DNA of 64,000 nucleotides from NCBI GenBank assembly GCA_964424355.1, contig CAYRIO010000009.1:50491-114490 (forward strand), read 5' to 3'. The notes below the pieces were generated by a model that worked only from the letters and a program-made list of their open reading frames with translations, did not search any database and was not told the origin of the DNA. Origin of the DNA: CAZEHS01 sp964424355 (GTDB lineage Bacteria > Bacillota > Clostridia > Peptostreptococcales > Acidaminobacteraceae). Made by a program: the position numbers and the translations under genes. Below, one piece after another: positions 33,010-41,001 of this stretch. Each line of letters begins with the position of its first letter. The first letter of the stretch is position 1.

Positions 33010-34081
33010 TGATAAAGCGTTCCCGATCCAATGAAAGATCAATATCAAAATACAGTTTCCGGATATCCCGGTTTTCAGGGGTGAATATCCTCACAAACGG
33101 ACTTTCCGGATAAAGGCTGTTCTGGTTCAGTACGATGCCGCGCTGCCCGTTGTTGAGAATCACGCCGGTCCCTGTGGGATAGATGTTGAGGTGTTTGGCG
33201 AATTTTTCCATGATTTCAGTGTCGAAATGGATTTCGCCCAGGTGGGTGATCTCCCAGAACACTTTGTCATGGGCGGTCTTTTTCTGGTAGACCCTGTCAT
33301 TGGACATCGCATCATAAACATCCGCTATCGCGACAATCCGGGATAACAAGGGAATTTCTTGACTCTTCAGTCCCTTACCATAGCCTGAACCATTGTATTT
33401 CTCGTGATGATAAAGGGCAATTTGTGCAGCCTCGTCAGGCAGGTCGGTTTGCCGCAGCATCTCATAGCCGTAATCCGTATGCTTTTGGACTTCCGAGTAT
33501 TCTTCCGCCGTCAGCTTGGAGGGTTTCTTGATGATGTCTTCCGATATCACGGTTTTTCCGATATCGTGGAGCATCGCACCGGTTCCCAGCCAATTGAGCA
33601 TTGTTTTGTCCAAACCCATATCAATGCCGATCATGAGGGAAAGGACACCTACATTGACGGAATGCTGATAGGTATACTCATCAATCGACCGCATCTGAGA
33701 GAGCGCCAGAACCAAATCCTTTTTTTCCAGAAGCTCTTCAATCATCGATTCAACAAGCTTACTGATTCGGTGGATATTCGTATTGCTTACGGTTTTCATT
33801 TTACTGATGGTTCTTTTCATCTGAAGATTCGCATGCATCCGGGTTTTTTCATGGATGACATCGTGGATATTCAAAGCCTTCTGGATTTCCGTCACCGTTT
33901 CAGGCATTAACTCACCATTATTCTTTAAAAAGATTTCCTTCACACCATGCTCTCTGAAACGACTGCCGTAAAGTTCCCGATAAGGGCTCCCCTTCTTGAC
34001 AAGCAGTTTCCCATCAATTGTGTACACGTCTTTCGCAATGATCGAACCAAGTTGCACTTTTTCCAAAGTTGTCTTTTCCAT
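32996..34081 (-). CDS. HD-GYP-type domain protein with divergent GYP motif
   Basis: A 361-residue cytoplasmic protein. Residues 1 to about 60 form a small N-terminal domain seen in other HD-GYP proteins (LGSIIAKDVYTIDGKLLVKKG within two segments). The HD domain has His172-Asp173 (AMLHDIGK) and the His225-His226-Glu227 triad. The signature loop reads YNGSGYGKG where the consensus is DGxGYPxG: Gly235 replaces Pro and Asn230 replaces Asp. The metal ligands look intact, so cyclic-di-GMP phosphodiesterase activity is possible but may be altered. It is monocistronic with its own terminator; no GGDEF or PilZ protein is nearby. Confidence 0.85.
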   Translation of the reverse strand: MEKTTLEKVQLGSIIAKDVYTIDGKLLVKKGSPYRELYGSRFREHGVKEIFLKNNGELMPETVTEIQKALNIHDVIHEKTRMHANLQMKRTISKMKTVSNTNIHRISKLVESMIEELLEKKDLVLALSQMRSIDEYTYQHSVNVGVLSLMIGIDMGLDKTMLNWLGTGAMLHDIGKTVISEDIIKKPSKLTAEEYSEVQKHTDYGYEMLRQTDLPDEAAQIALYHHEKYNGSGYGKGLKSQEIPLLSRIVAIADVYDAMSNDRVYQKKTAHDKVFWEITHLGEIHFDTEIMEKFAKHLNIYPTGTGVILNNGQRGIVLNQNSLYPESPFVRIFTPENRDIRKLYFDIDLSLDRERFIMDTF

Positions 34082-34360
34082 ACACCACCCTAATGATTAG
34101 ACGGGATATTTTTGAGCAGCATAGCGTTCAAACTTACGCATATATTTTCGGCTGTTTCACACCTCTACTTAATAGCATTTTCAACATTCCTGAAAATTTA
34201 TTCAGAAATTTCTGTCACTTTTGCCATTTAGAAGCGGTTCGCCGAAACCTGACACGCTTTATTGATTATTCGTAGGATCATAGGCTTCCAATCAAAATCT
34301 CACTCTATCATCATACCATAGCAACCGCTGAGTTCAACTGTGTTTTCAGTCATTTTTAAT

Positions 34361-35590
34361 TCAATACAACCGTTCTTCGTCCGCGGCCAATTGAATGGCT
34401 GCACGAATCTCTTCACCCAGCCTTTCGGGGAGACCCTTGATCTTGATATCCAGGAAACCTCTTACAATTATAGCGGTTGCCTCTTCCGCCGTCATCCCCC
34501 GCGCCATGAGATACTGGATCTCTTCCTCCGCTATTCTGCCGAGGGCCGCCTCATGGGACATTTCAATGTTTGGAAGTGTTCCTTCCAGTTCCGGAATAGC
34601 AAGAATCCGCCCTTCTTCTCTGAGGATCAGACCCCGACATTCCAGATGCGCCTTGATATTCGGAGCGTTTCCTGCAAGATGGCCCCGTGAAATCACATCG
34701 CCCCCCGTGGAGACAGCCCGCGCAATGACTTCCGCCCGAGATTCCGGTGCATTCAGGAAGACGCGGCTTCCCACATCCATGGAGGATCCGGCCTTGGCCA
34801 ACAGGACACTGTTGAACCGGGCTACGGCACCTTTTCCATTCAGATAAGCCGTGGGATACATCTGAAGTGTCCTGACAGGTTTCATGCAAATATAGTTGCT
34901 GAGGAATACCCCGCCTTCTTCCACGATGATCCCCGATCGGGGGCGCACGGCAACATTCTCTGCCCAGTTATGAATCATGCTGAAAGATATTTTCGCATTT
35001 CGAGCCACATAGAACTCGGATACGCCGATGTGGAGGCCGCTTTGAACACCTTTCCCGGTGGTGCAGCCGGTGATGATATGCAGCTCTGAATCCTCTTCAG
35101 CCAGAATGATGTTGTGCACGTTCTGAGAAAACATCTCCTGATTCAAATAGAGGCAGGCCTGCACCGGAAACGTTATTTTTGCACCCTTGCGCGCTCGGAT
35201 GAAGTACCCGTTCTGTAGTCCCAGCTCGGCCTGAGCGGTGAACTTATCTGCATCAACCGACACCGCCCGCCACCAATATTCCCGGAGTCCGTCGTACTTT
35301 TCTAGAGCCTCGGTGATACTGAGTACCTCCAGGCCCGATTCTTCGGCCGATGTGAAGATCACAGAGCCATCCATTTGAAAGAAGGAGCCTGAACGCTCTT
35401 TGGCATCGCTGTCCATCCCGGATCCCATGGCTTGATCCTTTACCTCCGTAGAAAGGTCCGTCAGCTTTGGGATTGAGGGGTGTTCCTCGGCTATGCCCGT
35501 ATAAGCTGCCAGATCGATATCCGCGCCATGGGGGGCTGCTTTGTGCTGTGCCCCCAGCGCTTTATCCCGATTCATATCAGTCGCTGACAT
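34361..35590 (-). CDS. SufB/SufD-family Fe-S cluster assembly scaffold
   Basis: A 409-residue protein of the SufBD family, with the parallel beta-helix core and the conserved C-terminal segment (GTLPNIEMSHEAALGRIAEEEIQYLMARGM, in which the SHEAALGR motif is diagnostic). It forms a scaffold complex with the SufC ATPase to build Fe-S clusters. Start 35590 was selected because GAGGAG lies eight bases upstream. It overlaps the sufC stop region. No sufS, sufU or second SufB/D gene is present, so this resembles the two-gene SufBC system of many anaerobes. Cys and Glu residues of the scaffold are present but I did not assign ligands. Confidence 0.9.
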   Translation of the reverse strand: MSATDMNRDKALGAQHKAAPHGADIDLAAYTGIAEEHPSIPKLTDLSTEVKDQAMGSGMDSDAKERSGSFFQMDGSVIFTSAEESGLEVLSITEALEKYDGLREYWWRAVSVDADKFTAQAELGLQNGYFIRARKGAKITFPVQACLYLNQEMFSQNVHNIILAEEDSELHIITGCTTGKGVQSGLHIGVSEFYVARNAKISFSMIHNWAENVAVRPRSGIIVEEGGVFLSNYICMKPVRTLQMYPTAYLNGKGAVARFNSVLLAKAGSSMDVGSRVFLNAPESRAEVIARAVSTGGDVISRGHLAGNAPNIKAHLECRGLILREEGRILAIPELEGTLPNIEMSHEAALGRIAEEEIQYLMARGMTAEEATAIIVRGFLDIKIKGLPERLGEEIRAAIQLAADEERLY

Positions 35591-36318
35591 CGCACACACT
35601 CCTCATAACCTGACGTCCGTATTTCCTGAAGGATATCCCTGGGATTCCCTATACAACGGATAGAGCCCTCAATCATGATACAGGCTCTATCCGGATTGAC
35701 ATAATCCAGAATGAAGCCCTGATGCGTGATGATCAGCCCGGATTTTCGGATCGGGTTTCGCACCTTCTCCTTGCACAGAAGCCTGCACATCACATCACCA
35801 ACCAGCTTGATGTTCTCAAGGTCCACGCCGGAATCTGGTTCATCAAAGAGAATCAGATCCGGGTTTTGAGCCACCAGCTGCAAAAGTTCTGAACGCTTCA
35901 CCTCTCCGCCTGAGAACCCAAGGTTCACGTCTCGGTTCAGAAAGCTTTCCAGATTAAGACGCTGCGCCTCGGTCTGCATGGTGTCCCCTGGAAGAGCGCC
36001 GCGCTTGGCGATGATGGCATCCAGAAGTTCATTGAGTCGCACGCCTCTTACAGCCGGCGGTGTCTGAAAAGCCAGTCCGATTCCGCGCCGACTCCTTTCA
36101 TCCAGGGGCAGGGCGGTGATGTCCTCCCCTTTGAATAGAATGCGCCCGCTTTCGACCTTATAGGCCGGAAAACCCATGATGGCCTTCAAGAGGGTTGTCT
36201 TTCCCGAACCATTGGGACCGAACAGAGCCACGGCCTCCCCTGCTTCAATGGAAAAGCTGACATTCTTGATGATCCGCTTGCCGCCAACGCTTACAACTAA
36301 ATTTTCTATGCTCAGCAT
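35572..36318 (-). CDS. sufC: Fe-S assembly ATPase SufC
   Basis: A 248-residue ABC ATPase. Walker A is GPNGSGKTTLL; the signature is GFSGGEVKRSELLQL and Walker B is LILFDEPDSGVDLENI, all in SufC form. It powers the SufB-type scaffold encoded directly downstream, with which it overlaps. I chose the ATG at 36318 (MLSIENLVV) because GGAGTG lies six bases upstream; the ATG at 36336 is upstream of that site. A divergent Kdp operon starts 200 bases away. Confidence 0.92.
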   Translation of the reverse strand: MLSIENLVVSVGGKRIIKNVSFSIEAGEAVALFGPNGSGKTTLLKAIMGFPAYKVESGRILFKGEDITALPLDERSRRGIGLAFQTPPAVRGVRLNELLDAIIAKRGALPGDTMQTEAQRLNLESFLNRDVNLGFSGGEVKRSELLQLVAQNPDLILFDEPDSGVDLENIKLVGDVMCRLLCKEKVRNPIRKSGLIITHQGFILDYVNPDRACIMIEGSIRCIGNPRDILQEIRTSGYEECVRCQRLI

Positions 36319-36368
36319 GACTGTCACTCCATTCACGATTCAATATCCACGTATGATGCCTTCGTTTT

Positions 36369-36404
36369 TATTTACCCCACAGCCATAAAAATTACACCCC
36401 CTGC
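36369..36404 (+). promoter_or_regulatory. Candidate KdpE binding sites upstream of kdpF
   Basis: Two similar elements, TTTTTATTTACCCCAC (36365-36380) and ATAAAAATTACACCCCC (36385-36401), place ACCCC boxes 22 bp apart, about two helical turns. The second lies within a nine-base inverted repeat (ATAAAAATT, 36385-36393, with AATTTTTAT, 36405-36413). From memory, the Escherichia coli KdpE site has the same T-run followed by TACACCCC. The elements lie about 40-70 bases upstream of the -35 box. Confidence 0.45.
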
Positions 36405-36440
36405 AATTTTTATATCTTCTTTACACTGAACCTGCCAATC

Positions 36441-36469
36441 TTGACAGCCCCTTAATTCCCACTCGAATC
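36441..36469 (+). promoter_or_regulatory. Candidate kdp promoter
   Basis: A perfect -35 TTGACA (36441-36446) and a poor -10 (CGAATC, 36464-36469) 17 bp downstream. A weak -10 fits a promoter needing activation by KdpE. Confidence 0.45.
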
Positions 36470-36518
36470 AATCGGAACTACAATGAATATGAGAACTACA
36501 AAAAAGGAAGGTGTTCAC

Positions 36519-36602
36519 ATGGAAATGGTACTGGCAGCACTGACGGCACTGGGACTGCTGATTTATCTGGGCTACGCCCTTTTGAATGCGGAAAAACTAT
36601 AA
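36519..36602 (+). CDS. kdpF: K+-transporting ATPase small subunit KdpF
   Basis: A 27-residue single-helix peptide (MEMVLAALTALGLLIYLGYA then LLNAEKL), with AAGGAAGG upstream of the ATG. The pattern of a hydrophobic helix ending in LL-x-x-EK-hydrophobic is typical of KdpF, which stabilises the KdpABC complex. It lies 27 bases before kdpA. Confidence 0.9.
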   Translation: MEMVLAALTALGLLIYLGYALLNAEKL

Positions 36603-36629
36603 TTCTTCAGTGAATAGGGAGGTAATGAC

Positions 36630-38327
36630 ATGATTGTTCAGGATTTGATTTTTTTCGGACTGTTTATCGGGCTGCTTTTACTTTCAGCATTCCCGATGGG
36701 CAGGTATATGGCTCAGGTTTTTTCCAACAAGCCGACATGGGCCGATCCCGTTCTGGTTCCGGTGGAGAAGGCGGTTTTCCGTCTTTGCGCCATCGACGGC
36801 GACCGGGACATGACCTGGAAGGAGTATGCCCTCCATCTGATGGTGTTCAATATCATGGGCATTGCTGTCCTGCTACTGATCCTGATGGGCCAGGGAATTC
36901 TACCCCTGAACCCCCAAAAGCTGCCCGGTGTCTCTTTCGGCGTCGCTCTCAACACAGCCGTCAGTTTCGTCACCAACACCAATTGGCAGGTATACAGCGG
37001 CGAAAGTACCATGAGCTATTTTTCACAGATGACCGGACTGGCTGTGCAGAATTTCCTGTCGGCCGCCACCGGGATTGCTGTAGCGGTTGCCATGGCCCGT
37101 GGATTTGCCCGCCACAACACGAACCGGTTGGGAAACTTCTGGAAAGATATGACCCGTTCCGTCCTTTACATTCTTTTACCGCTGTGCATCGTCGGTGCCA
37201 TGGTGATGGTGTCACAGGGCGTCATCCAGAATTTGAACGGCTATGTGGATGTCACAACACCTGAAGGCATTCATCAGACATTACCGATGGGGCCCGTCGC
37301 TTCACAGGAAATCATCAAGCAGCTGGGAACCAACGGCGGGGGGGTCTTCAACGCCAACAGTGCCCATCCGTATGAAAACCCCAACGGCTTCATCAATTTC
37401 CTCCAGATGTTTGCTATTCTGATCATCCCCGCAGGACTCACCATCACATTCGGACAGATGATCGGCAATGAAAAGCAGGGCCGTGTGCTGCTGCTGGCCA
37501 TGACGGTCCTGTTTGTCGCCATGCTGGGCATCACCTACGCTGCTGAAATACAGGGGAATCCTGCACTGGCTGCCCTTCACGTTTCCGGGCCCACCGCTAT
37601 GGAGGGCAAGGAATACCGCTTTGGTGTGGGGCCCTCCGCGCTGTTCGCCACGGTTACAACCGCAGCCTCCTGCGGTGCTGTAAACGCCATGCATGACAGC
37701 ATGACACCTCTGGGCGGCATGATACCGATGATCCAGATCATGTTGGGCGAGATCATTTTCGGCGGTGTCGGCTCCGGGCTTTACGGCATGCTGATCTATG
37801 TGATCATGACCGTGTTCATCATCGGCCTTATGGTTGGCCGCACGCCGGAATACCTGGGCAAGAAGATCGAAGCTTTTGAAATGAAAATGACTGTCACTGC
37901 CCTTCTCATTCCGTCCATGCTCATCCTTATCGGCAGCGCAGCTGCCCTCGTAACAGGAGCAGCCGGACAAGCCATGCTTAACGGCGGCCCCCACGGACTG
38001 ACCGAGGTGCTTTATGCACTGTCCTCCTGCGCCGGGAATAACGGCAGCGCATTTGCCGGGCTCAACGGTACCCAGCCGTTCTTCCTTTTCGCTGCTCCGC
38101 TGGTGATGTTTCTCGGTCGTTTTGGGGTAATCCTTCCGATGCTGGCCGTAGCAGGAAGTGTCGCCAACAAGAAAATCACCCCCGTGGGGCCAGGCACCTT
38201 CCACACAAGTACCCCCCTGTTTTCAGTCCTGGTAATCGGCGTAATCCTGATTATCGGCTCACTTACGTTTTTCCCGGCCCTGGCGCTTGGCCCGATAGTT
38301 GAGCATCTGATCATGATCGGCCTGTAA
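36630..38327 (+). CDS. kdpA: K+-transporting ATPase subunit KdpA
   Basis: A 565-residue membrane protein of the superfamily of K+ transporters, the channel-like subunit that binds and moves potassium. Selectivity-type segments are visible: NTNWQVYSGESTMSY, GTNGGGVFNANSAHPYENPN, AASCGAVNAMHDSMTPLGGM and SSCAGNNGSAFAGLNG. The length is typical. It is the second gene of kdpFABCDE and has a GGGAGG ribosome-binding site. Confidence 0.97.
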   Translation: MIVQDLIFFGLFIGLLLLSAFPMGRYMAQVFSNKPTWADPVLVPVEKAVFRLCAIDGDRDMTWKEYALHLMVFNIMGIAVLLLILMGQGILPLNPQKLPGVSFGVALNTAVSFVTNTNWQVYSGESTMSYFSQMTGLAVQNFLSAATGIAVAVAMARGFARHNTNRLGNFWKDMTRSVLYILLPLCIVGAMVMVSQGVIQNLNGYVDVTTPEGIHQTLPMGPVASQEIIKQLGTNGGGVFNANSAHPYENPNGFINFLQMFAILIIPAGLTITFGQMIGNEKQGRVLLLAMTVLFVAMLGITYAAEIQGNPALAALHVSGPTAMEGKEYRFGVGPSALFATVTTAASCGAVNAMHDSMTPLGGMIPMIQIMLGEIIFGGVGSGLYGMLIYVIMTVFIIGLMVGRTPEYLGKKIEAFEMKMTVTALLIPSMLILIGSAAALVTGAAGQAMLNGGPHGLTEVLYALSSCAGNNGSAFAGLNGTQPFFLFAAPLVMFLGRFGVILPMLAVAGSVANKKITPVGPGTFHTSTPLFSVLVIGVILIIGSLTFFPALALGPIVEHLIMIGL

Positions 38328-38357
38328 TAAGCCGTAACCAACAATGAGGTGAATGAT

Positions 38358-40379
38358 ATGAATAAACGAAAAATGGATACGACGATGATCTCTCATGCCG
38401 TCAGGGACTCCTTCCTGAAGCTTGATCCCCGGTCTATGTCCCGTAATCCCGTCATGTTCGTGGTTGAGGTGGTTGCCGTACTGGTAACGGTTATCATTGC
38501 GATGGGTCTTATCAGGGGCAATACCGACTATCTGCTGTTCAATATCCAGATTGCTTTCTGGCTATGGGTAACCGTCCTGTTCGCCAACTTTTCCGAGGCC
38601 ATCGCCGAAGGCAGGGGCAAGGCACAGGCGGATTCTCTGCGTAAGGTCCGGCAGGAGCTGGTTGCAAAAAAACTCAGCGGTGAAACAGTCACCCTGATTT
38701 CAGCCAATCAGCTGAGAAAGAACGATCTGGTTCTCGTTGAGCCCGGCGATGTCATCCCCAGCGACGGCGAAGTGGTTGACGGAGTGGCTTCGGTGGATGA
38801 GAGCGCTGTCACCGGCGAATCCGCTCCAGTCATCCGGGAATCCGGCGGCGACCGCAGCTCGGTTACCGGCGGCACCAAGGTCCTTTCAGACTGGCTGAAG
38901 ATCCGAATCGTGGCCGAGCCCGGAGAAACCTTCATCGACAAGATGATCCGCCTTGTAGAAGGCGCAAAGCGCCAGAAAACACCCAATGAGATTGCTCTGA
39001 ACATCCTGCTGATCGGCCTGACCATCATCTTTCTGCTGGCAGTGGCAACACTGAGCCCCATGGCGGACTATTCCAAAGCATCGGTATCGGTTCCGGTTCT
39101 GGCCGCTCTGCTTGTTTGCCTGATCCCGACGACAATCGGCGGCTTGCTGAGCGCCATCGGTATTGCGGGCATGGACCGTCTGCTTAAAAAGAATGTACTG
39201 GCAATGTCGGGCCGTGCGGCTGAAGCTGCCGGCGATGTGGACGTGATGCTGCTGGACAAGACCGGCACGATCACGCTGGGAAACCGGGTGGCGACGGAGT
39301 TCTTCCCTGCCCCGTTCATCAATATCAACACCCTGGCCGATGCGGCACAGTATGCATCCCTGGCCGATGAAACGCCGGAAGGCCGCAGCATCGTCATCCT
39401 GGCTAAAACCAGCTACAACATCCGGCAGAGGGAAATACACGAAGATAACGCGGTGTTTGTGCCATTCTCTGCACAGACCCGCATGAGCGGCGTGAACATC
39501 GGCACTGAGGAGATCCGAAAAGGTGCTGCAGAAGCCATTGAAAAATATGTGCTCGCCAAAGGCGGTTCCATGCCGGAAGCCGTCCGCAAAGCGGTCATCG
39601 AGATATCCAAATCAGGCGGTACACCGCTGGTTGTCGCCCGGGATACGAAGGTGCTGGGTGTCATCCATCTGAAAGATATCGTTAAAGGCGGCATCAAGGA
39701 AAGGTTTGGCGAACTGCGCAAGATGGGTATAAAGACCATTATGATCACCGGTGATAACCCCCTGACAGCGGCCGCCATCGCAGCCGAGGCCGGAGTGGAT
39801 GACTTTCTTGCGGAAGCAACCCCGGAAAACAAGCTGGAGCTGATCCGCAGCTATCAGAGCAAGGGACATCTGGTGGCGATGACCGGCGACGGAACAAACG
39901 ATGCCCCCGCTCTGGCTCAGGCCGATGTGGGCGTGGCCATGAACAGCGGCACCCAGGCTGCCAAAGAAGCAGGAAACATGGTGGATCTGGACAGCAACCC
40001 CACCAAGCTGATTGAGATCGTTGAAATCGGCAAACAGCTGCTGATGACACGGGGCTCCCTGACCACTTTCAGTATCGCCAATGATGTGGCAAAATACTTT
40101 GCCATCCTCCCTGCCCTGTTCGCGGTTGCATATCCTCAACTGGGACGCCTCAACGTCATGGGTCTCCACTCTCCGGAAAGTGCCATTCTCTCGGCAGTCA
40201 TCTTCAACGCCTTGATCATTGTGGCGCTGGTACCGCTGGCACTGAAGGGCGTAAAATACCGACCCATCGGATCCGACCGCCTGCTTACTCACAACATGAC
40301 GGTATACGGCCTTGGGGGCCTGATTGTGCCGTTTATCGGCATCAAGGCCATCGATCTGCTGGTGGGGCTCTGGATGTAA
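38358..40379 (+). CDS. kdpB: K+-transporting P-type ATPase subunit KdpB
   Basis: A 673-residue P-type ATPase that drives potassium uptake through KdpA. It has the dephosphorylation motif TGES, the phosphorylated Asp in MLLDKTGTITLG, and the hinge GDGTNDAPALAQADVGVAMN. The start is the ATG at 38358, with GAGGTG six bases upstream; an in-frame GTG at 38349 overlaps that site. It is 30 bases after kdpA. Confidence 0.97.
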   Translation: MNKRKMDTTMISHAVRDSFLKLDPRSMSRNPVMFVVEVVAVLVTVIIAMGLIRGNTDYLLFNIQIAFWLWVTVLFANFSEAIAEGRGKAQADSLRKVRQELVAKKLSGETVTLISANQLRKNDLVLVEPGDVIPSDGEVVDGVASVDESAVTGESAPVIRESGGDRSSVTGGTKVLSDWLKIRIVAEPGETFIDKMIRLVEGAKRQKTPNEIALNILLIGLTIIFLLAVATLSPMADYSKASVSVPVLAALLVCLIPTTIGGLLSAIGIAGMDRLLKKNVLAMSGRAAEAAGDVDVMLLDKTGTITLGNRVATEFFPAPFININTLADAAQYASLADETPEGRSIVILAKTSYNIRQREIHEDNAVFVPFSAQTRMSGVNIGTEEIRKGAAEAIEKYVLAKGGSMPEAVRKAVIEISKSGGTPLVVARDTKVLGVIHLKDIVKGGIKERFGELRKMGIKTIMITGDNPLTAAAIAAEAGVDDFLAEATPENKLELIRSYQSKGHLVAMTGDGTNDAPALAQADVGVAMNSGTQAAKEAGNMVDLDSNPTKLIEIVEIGKQLLMTRGSLTTFSIANDVAKYFAILPALFAVAYPQLGRLNVMGLHSPESAILSAVIFNALIIVALVPLALKGVKYRPIGSDRLLTHNMTVYGLGGLIVPFIGIKAIDLLVGLWM

Positions 40380-40413
40380 CCGAAACTGATCGCTCTTAGA
40401 AAGGATGATCCCT

Positions 40414-40986
40414 ATGATAAAGTATCTTCGTCAAAGCTTCAGTTTTCTGATTGCCATGACCGTACTCGTCGGTATTCTCTATCCCCTTGCAATAACCGCC
40501 GCCGCTCAGACTGTTTTCCCCCATCAGGCCAACGGTTCCCTGATTGTTCAGGATAACACGGTTGTGGGTTCCGATCTCATCGGTCAGAATTTCACCGCTG
40601 ACCGGTATTTCCATGGCAGACCCTCCGCTGCCGGTAAAGGACACGATGGTCTGGCCTCTGGCGGCTCGAATTACGGCCCGCTTAACCCTGATTTTCTGGC
40701 AAGGGTGCAGGCGGATGCCGACAGGATCCGCACGCTGGAAGCCCTTGAATCGGGAAGCGATCTGCCGTCGGACAGTGTCCTCGCTTCAGCCAGCGGCCTC
40801 GACCCCCATGTGAGTCTTGCTACAGCGCTGATGCAGATTCCGCGTATTGCAGAAGAGCGGAGCATGGCCCCTGAACAATTGGCCACCCTGGTTTCACAAC
40901 TGACCGAAAAGCAACTGTACGGCATTCCACAATCCCCTCAGATCAATGTTCTGAAACTGAATCTTGCGCTTGACGCTCTGAAATGA
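40414..40986 (+). CDS. kdpC: K+-transporting ATPase subunit KdpC
   Basis: A 190-residue protein with one N-terminal helix and a large external domain. The conserved motifs ADRYFHGRPSAAG, SGGSNYGPLNP and ASGLDPHVSLATALMQIPRI are present. KdpC stabilises KdpA and KdpB and helps ATP binding. The ATG at 40414 sits eight bases from AAAGG; the ATG at 40405 overlaps that site. Confidence 0.95.
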   Translation: MIKYLRQSFSFLIAMTVLVGILYPLAITAAAQTVFPHQANGSLIVQDNTVVGSDLIGQNFTADRYFHGRPSAAGKGHDGLASGGSNYGPLNPDFLARVQADADRIRTLEALESGSDLPSDSVLASASGLDPHVSLATALMQIPRIAEERSMAPEQLATLVSQLTEKQLYGIPQSPQINVLKLNLALDALK

Positions 40987-41001
40987 TAAAGGAGGCATTG
41001 T

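Noticed and set aside
37302..38204. 300-codon frame antisense to kdpA
   Set aside because: A shadow of a clear KdpA coding sequence, with unusual His/Gly/Asp content.
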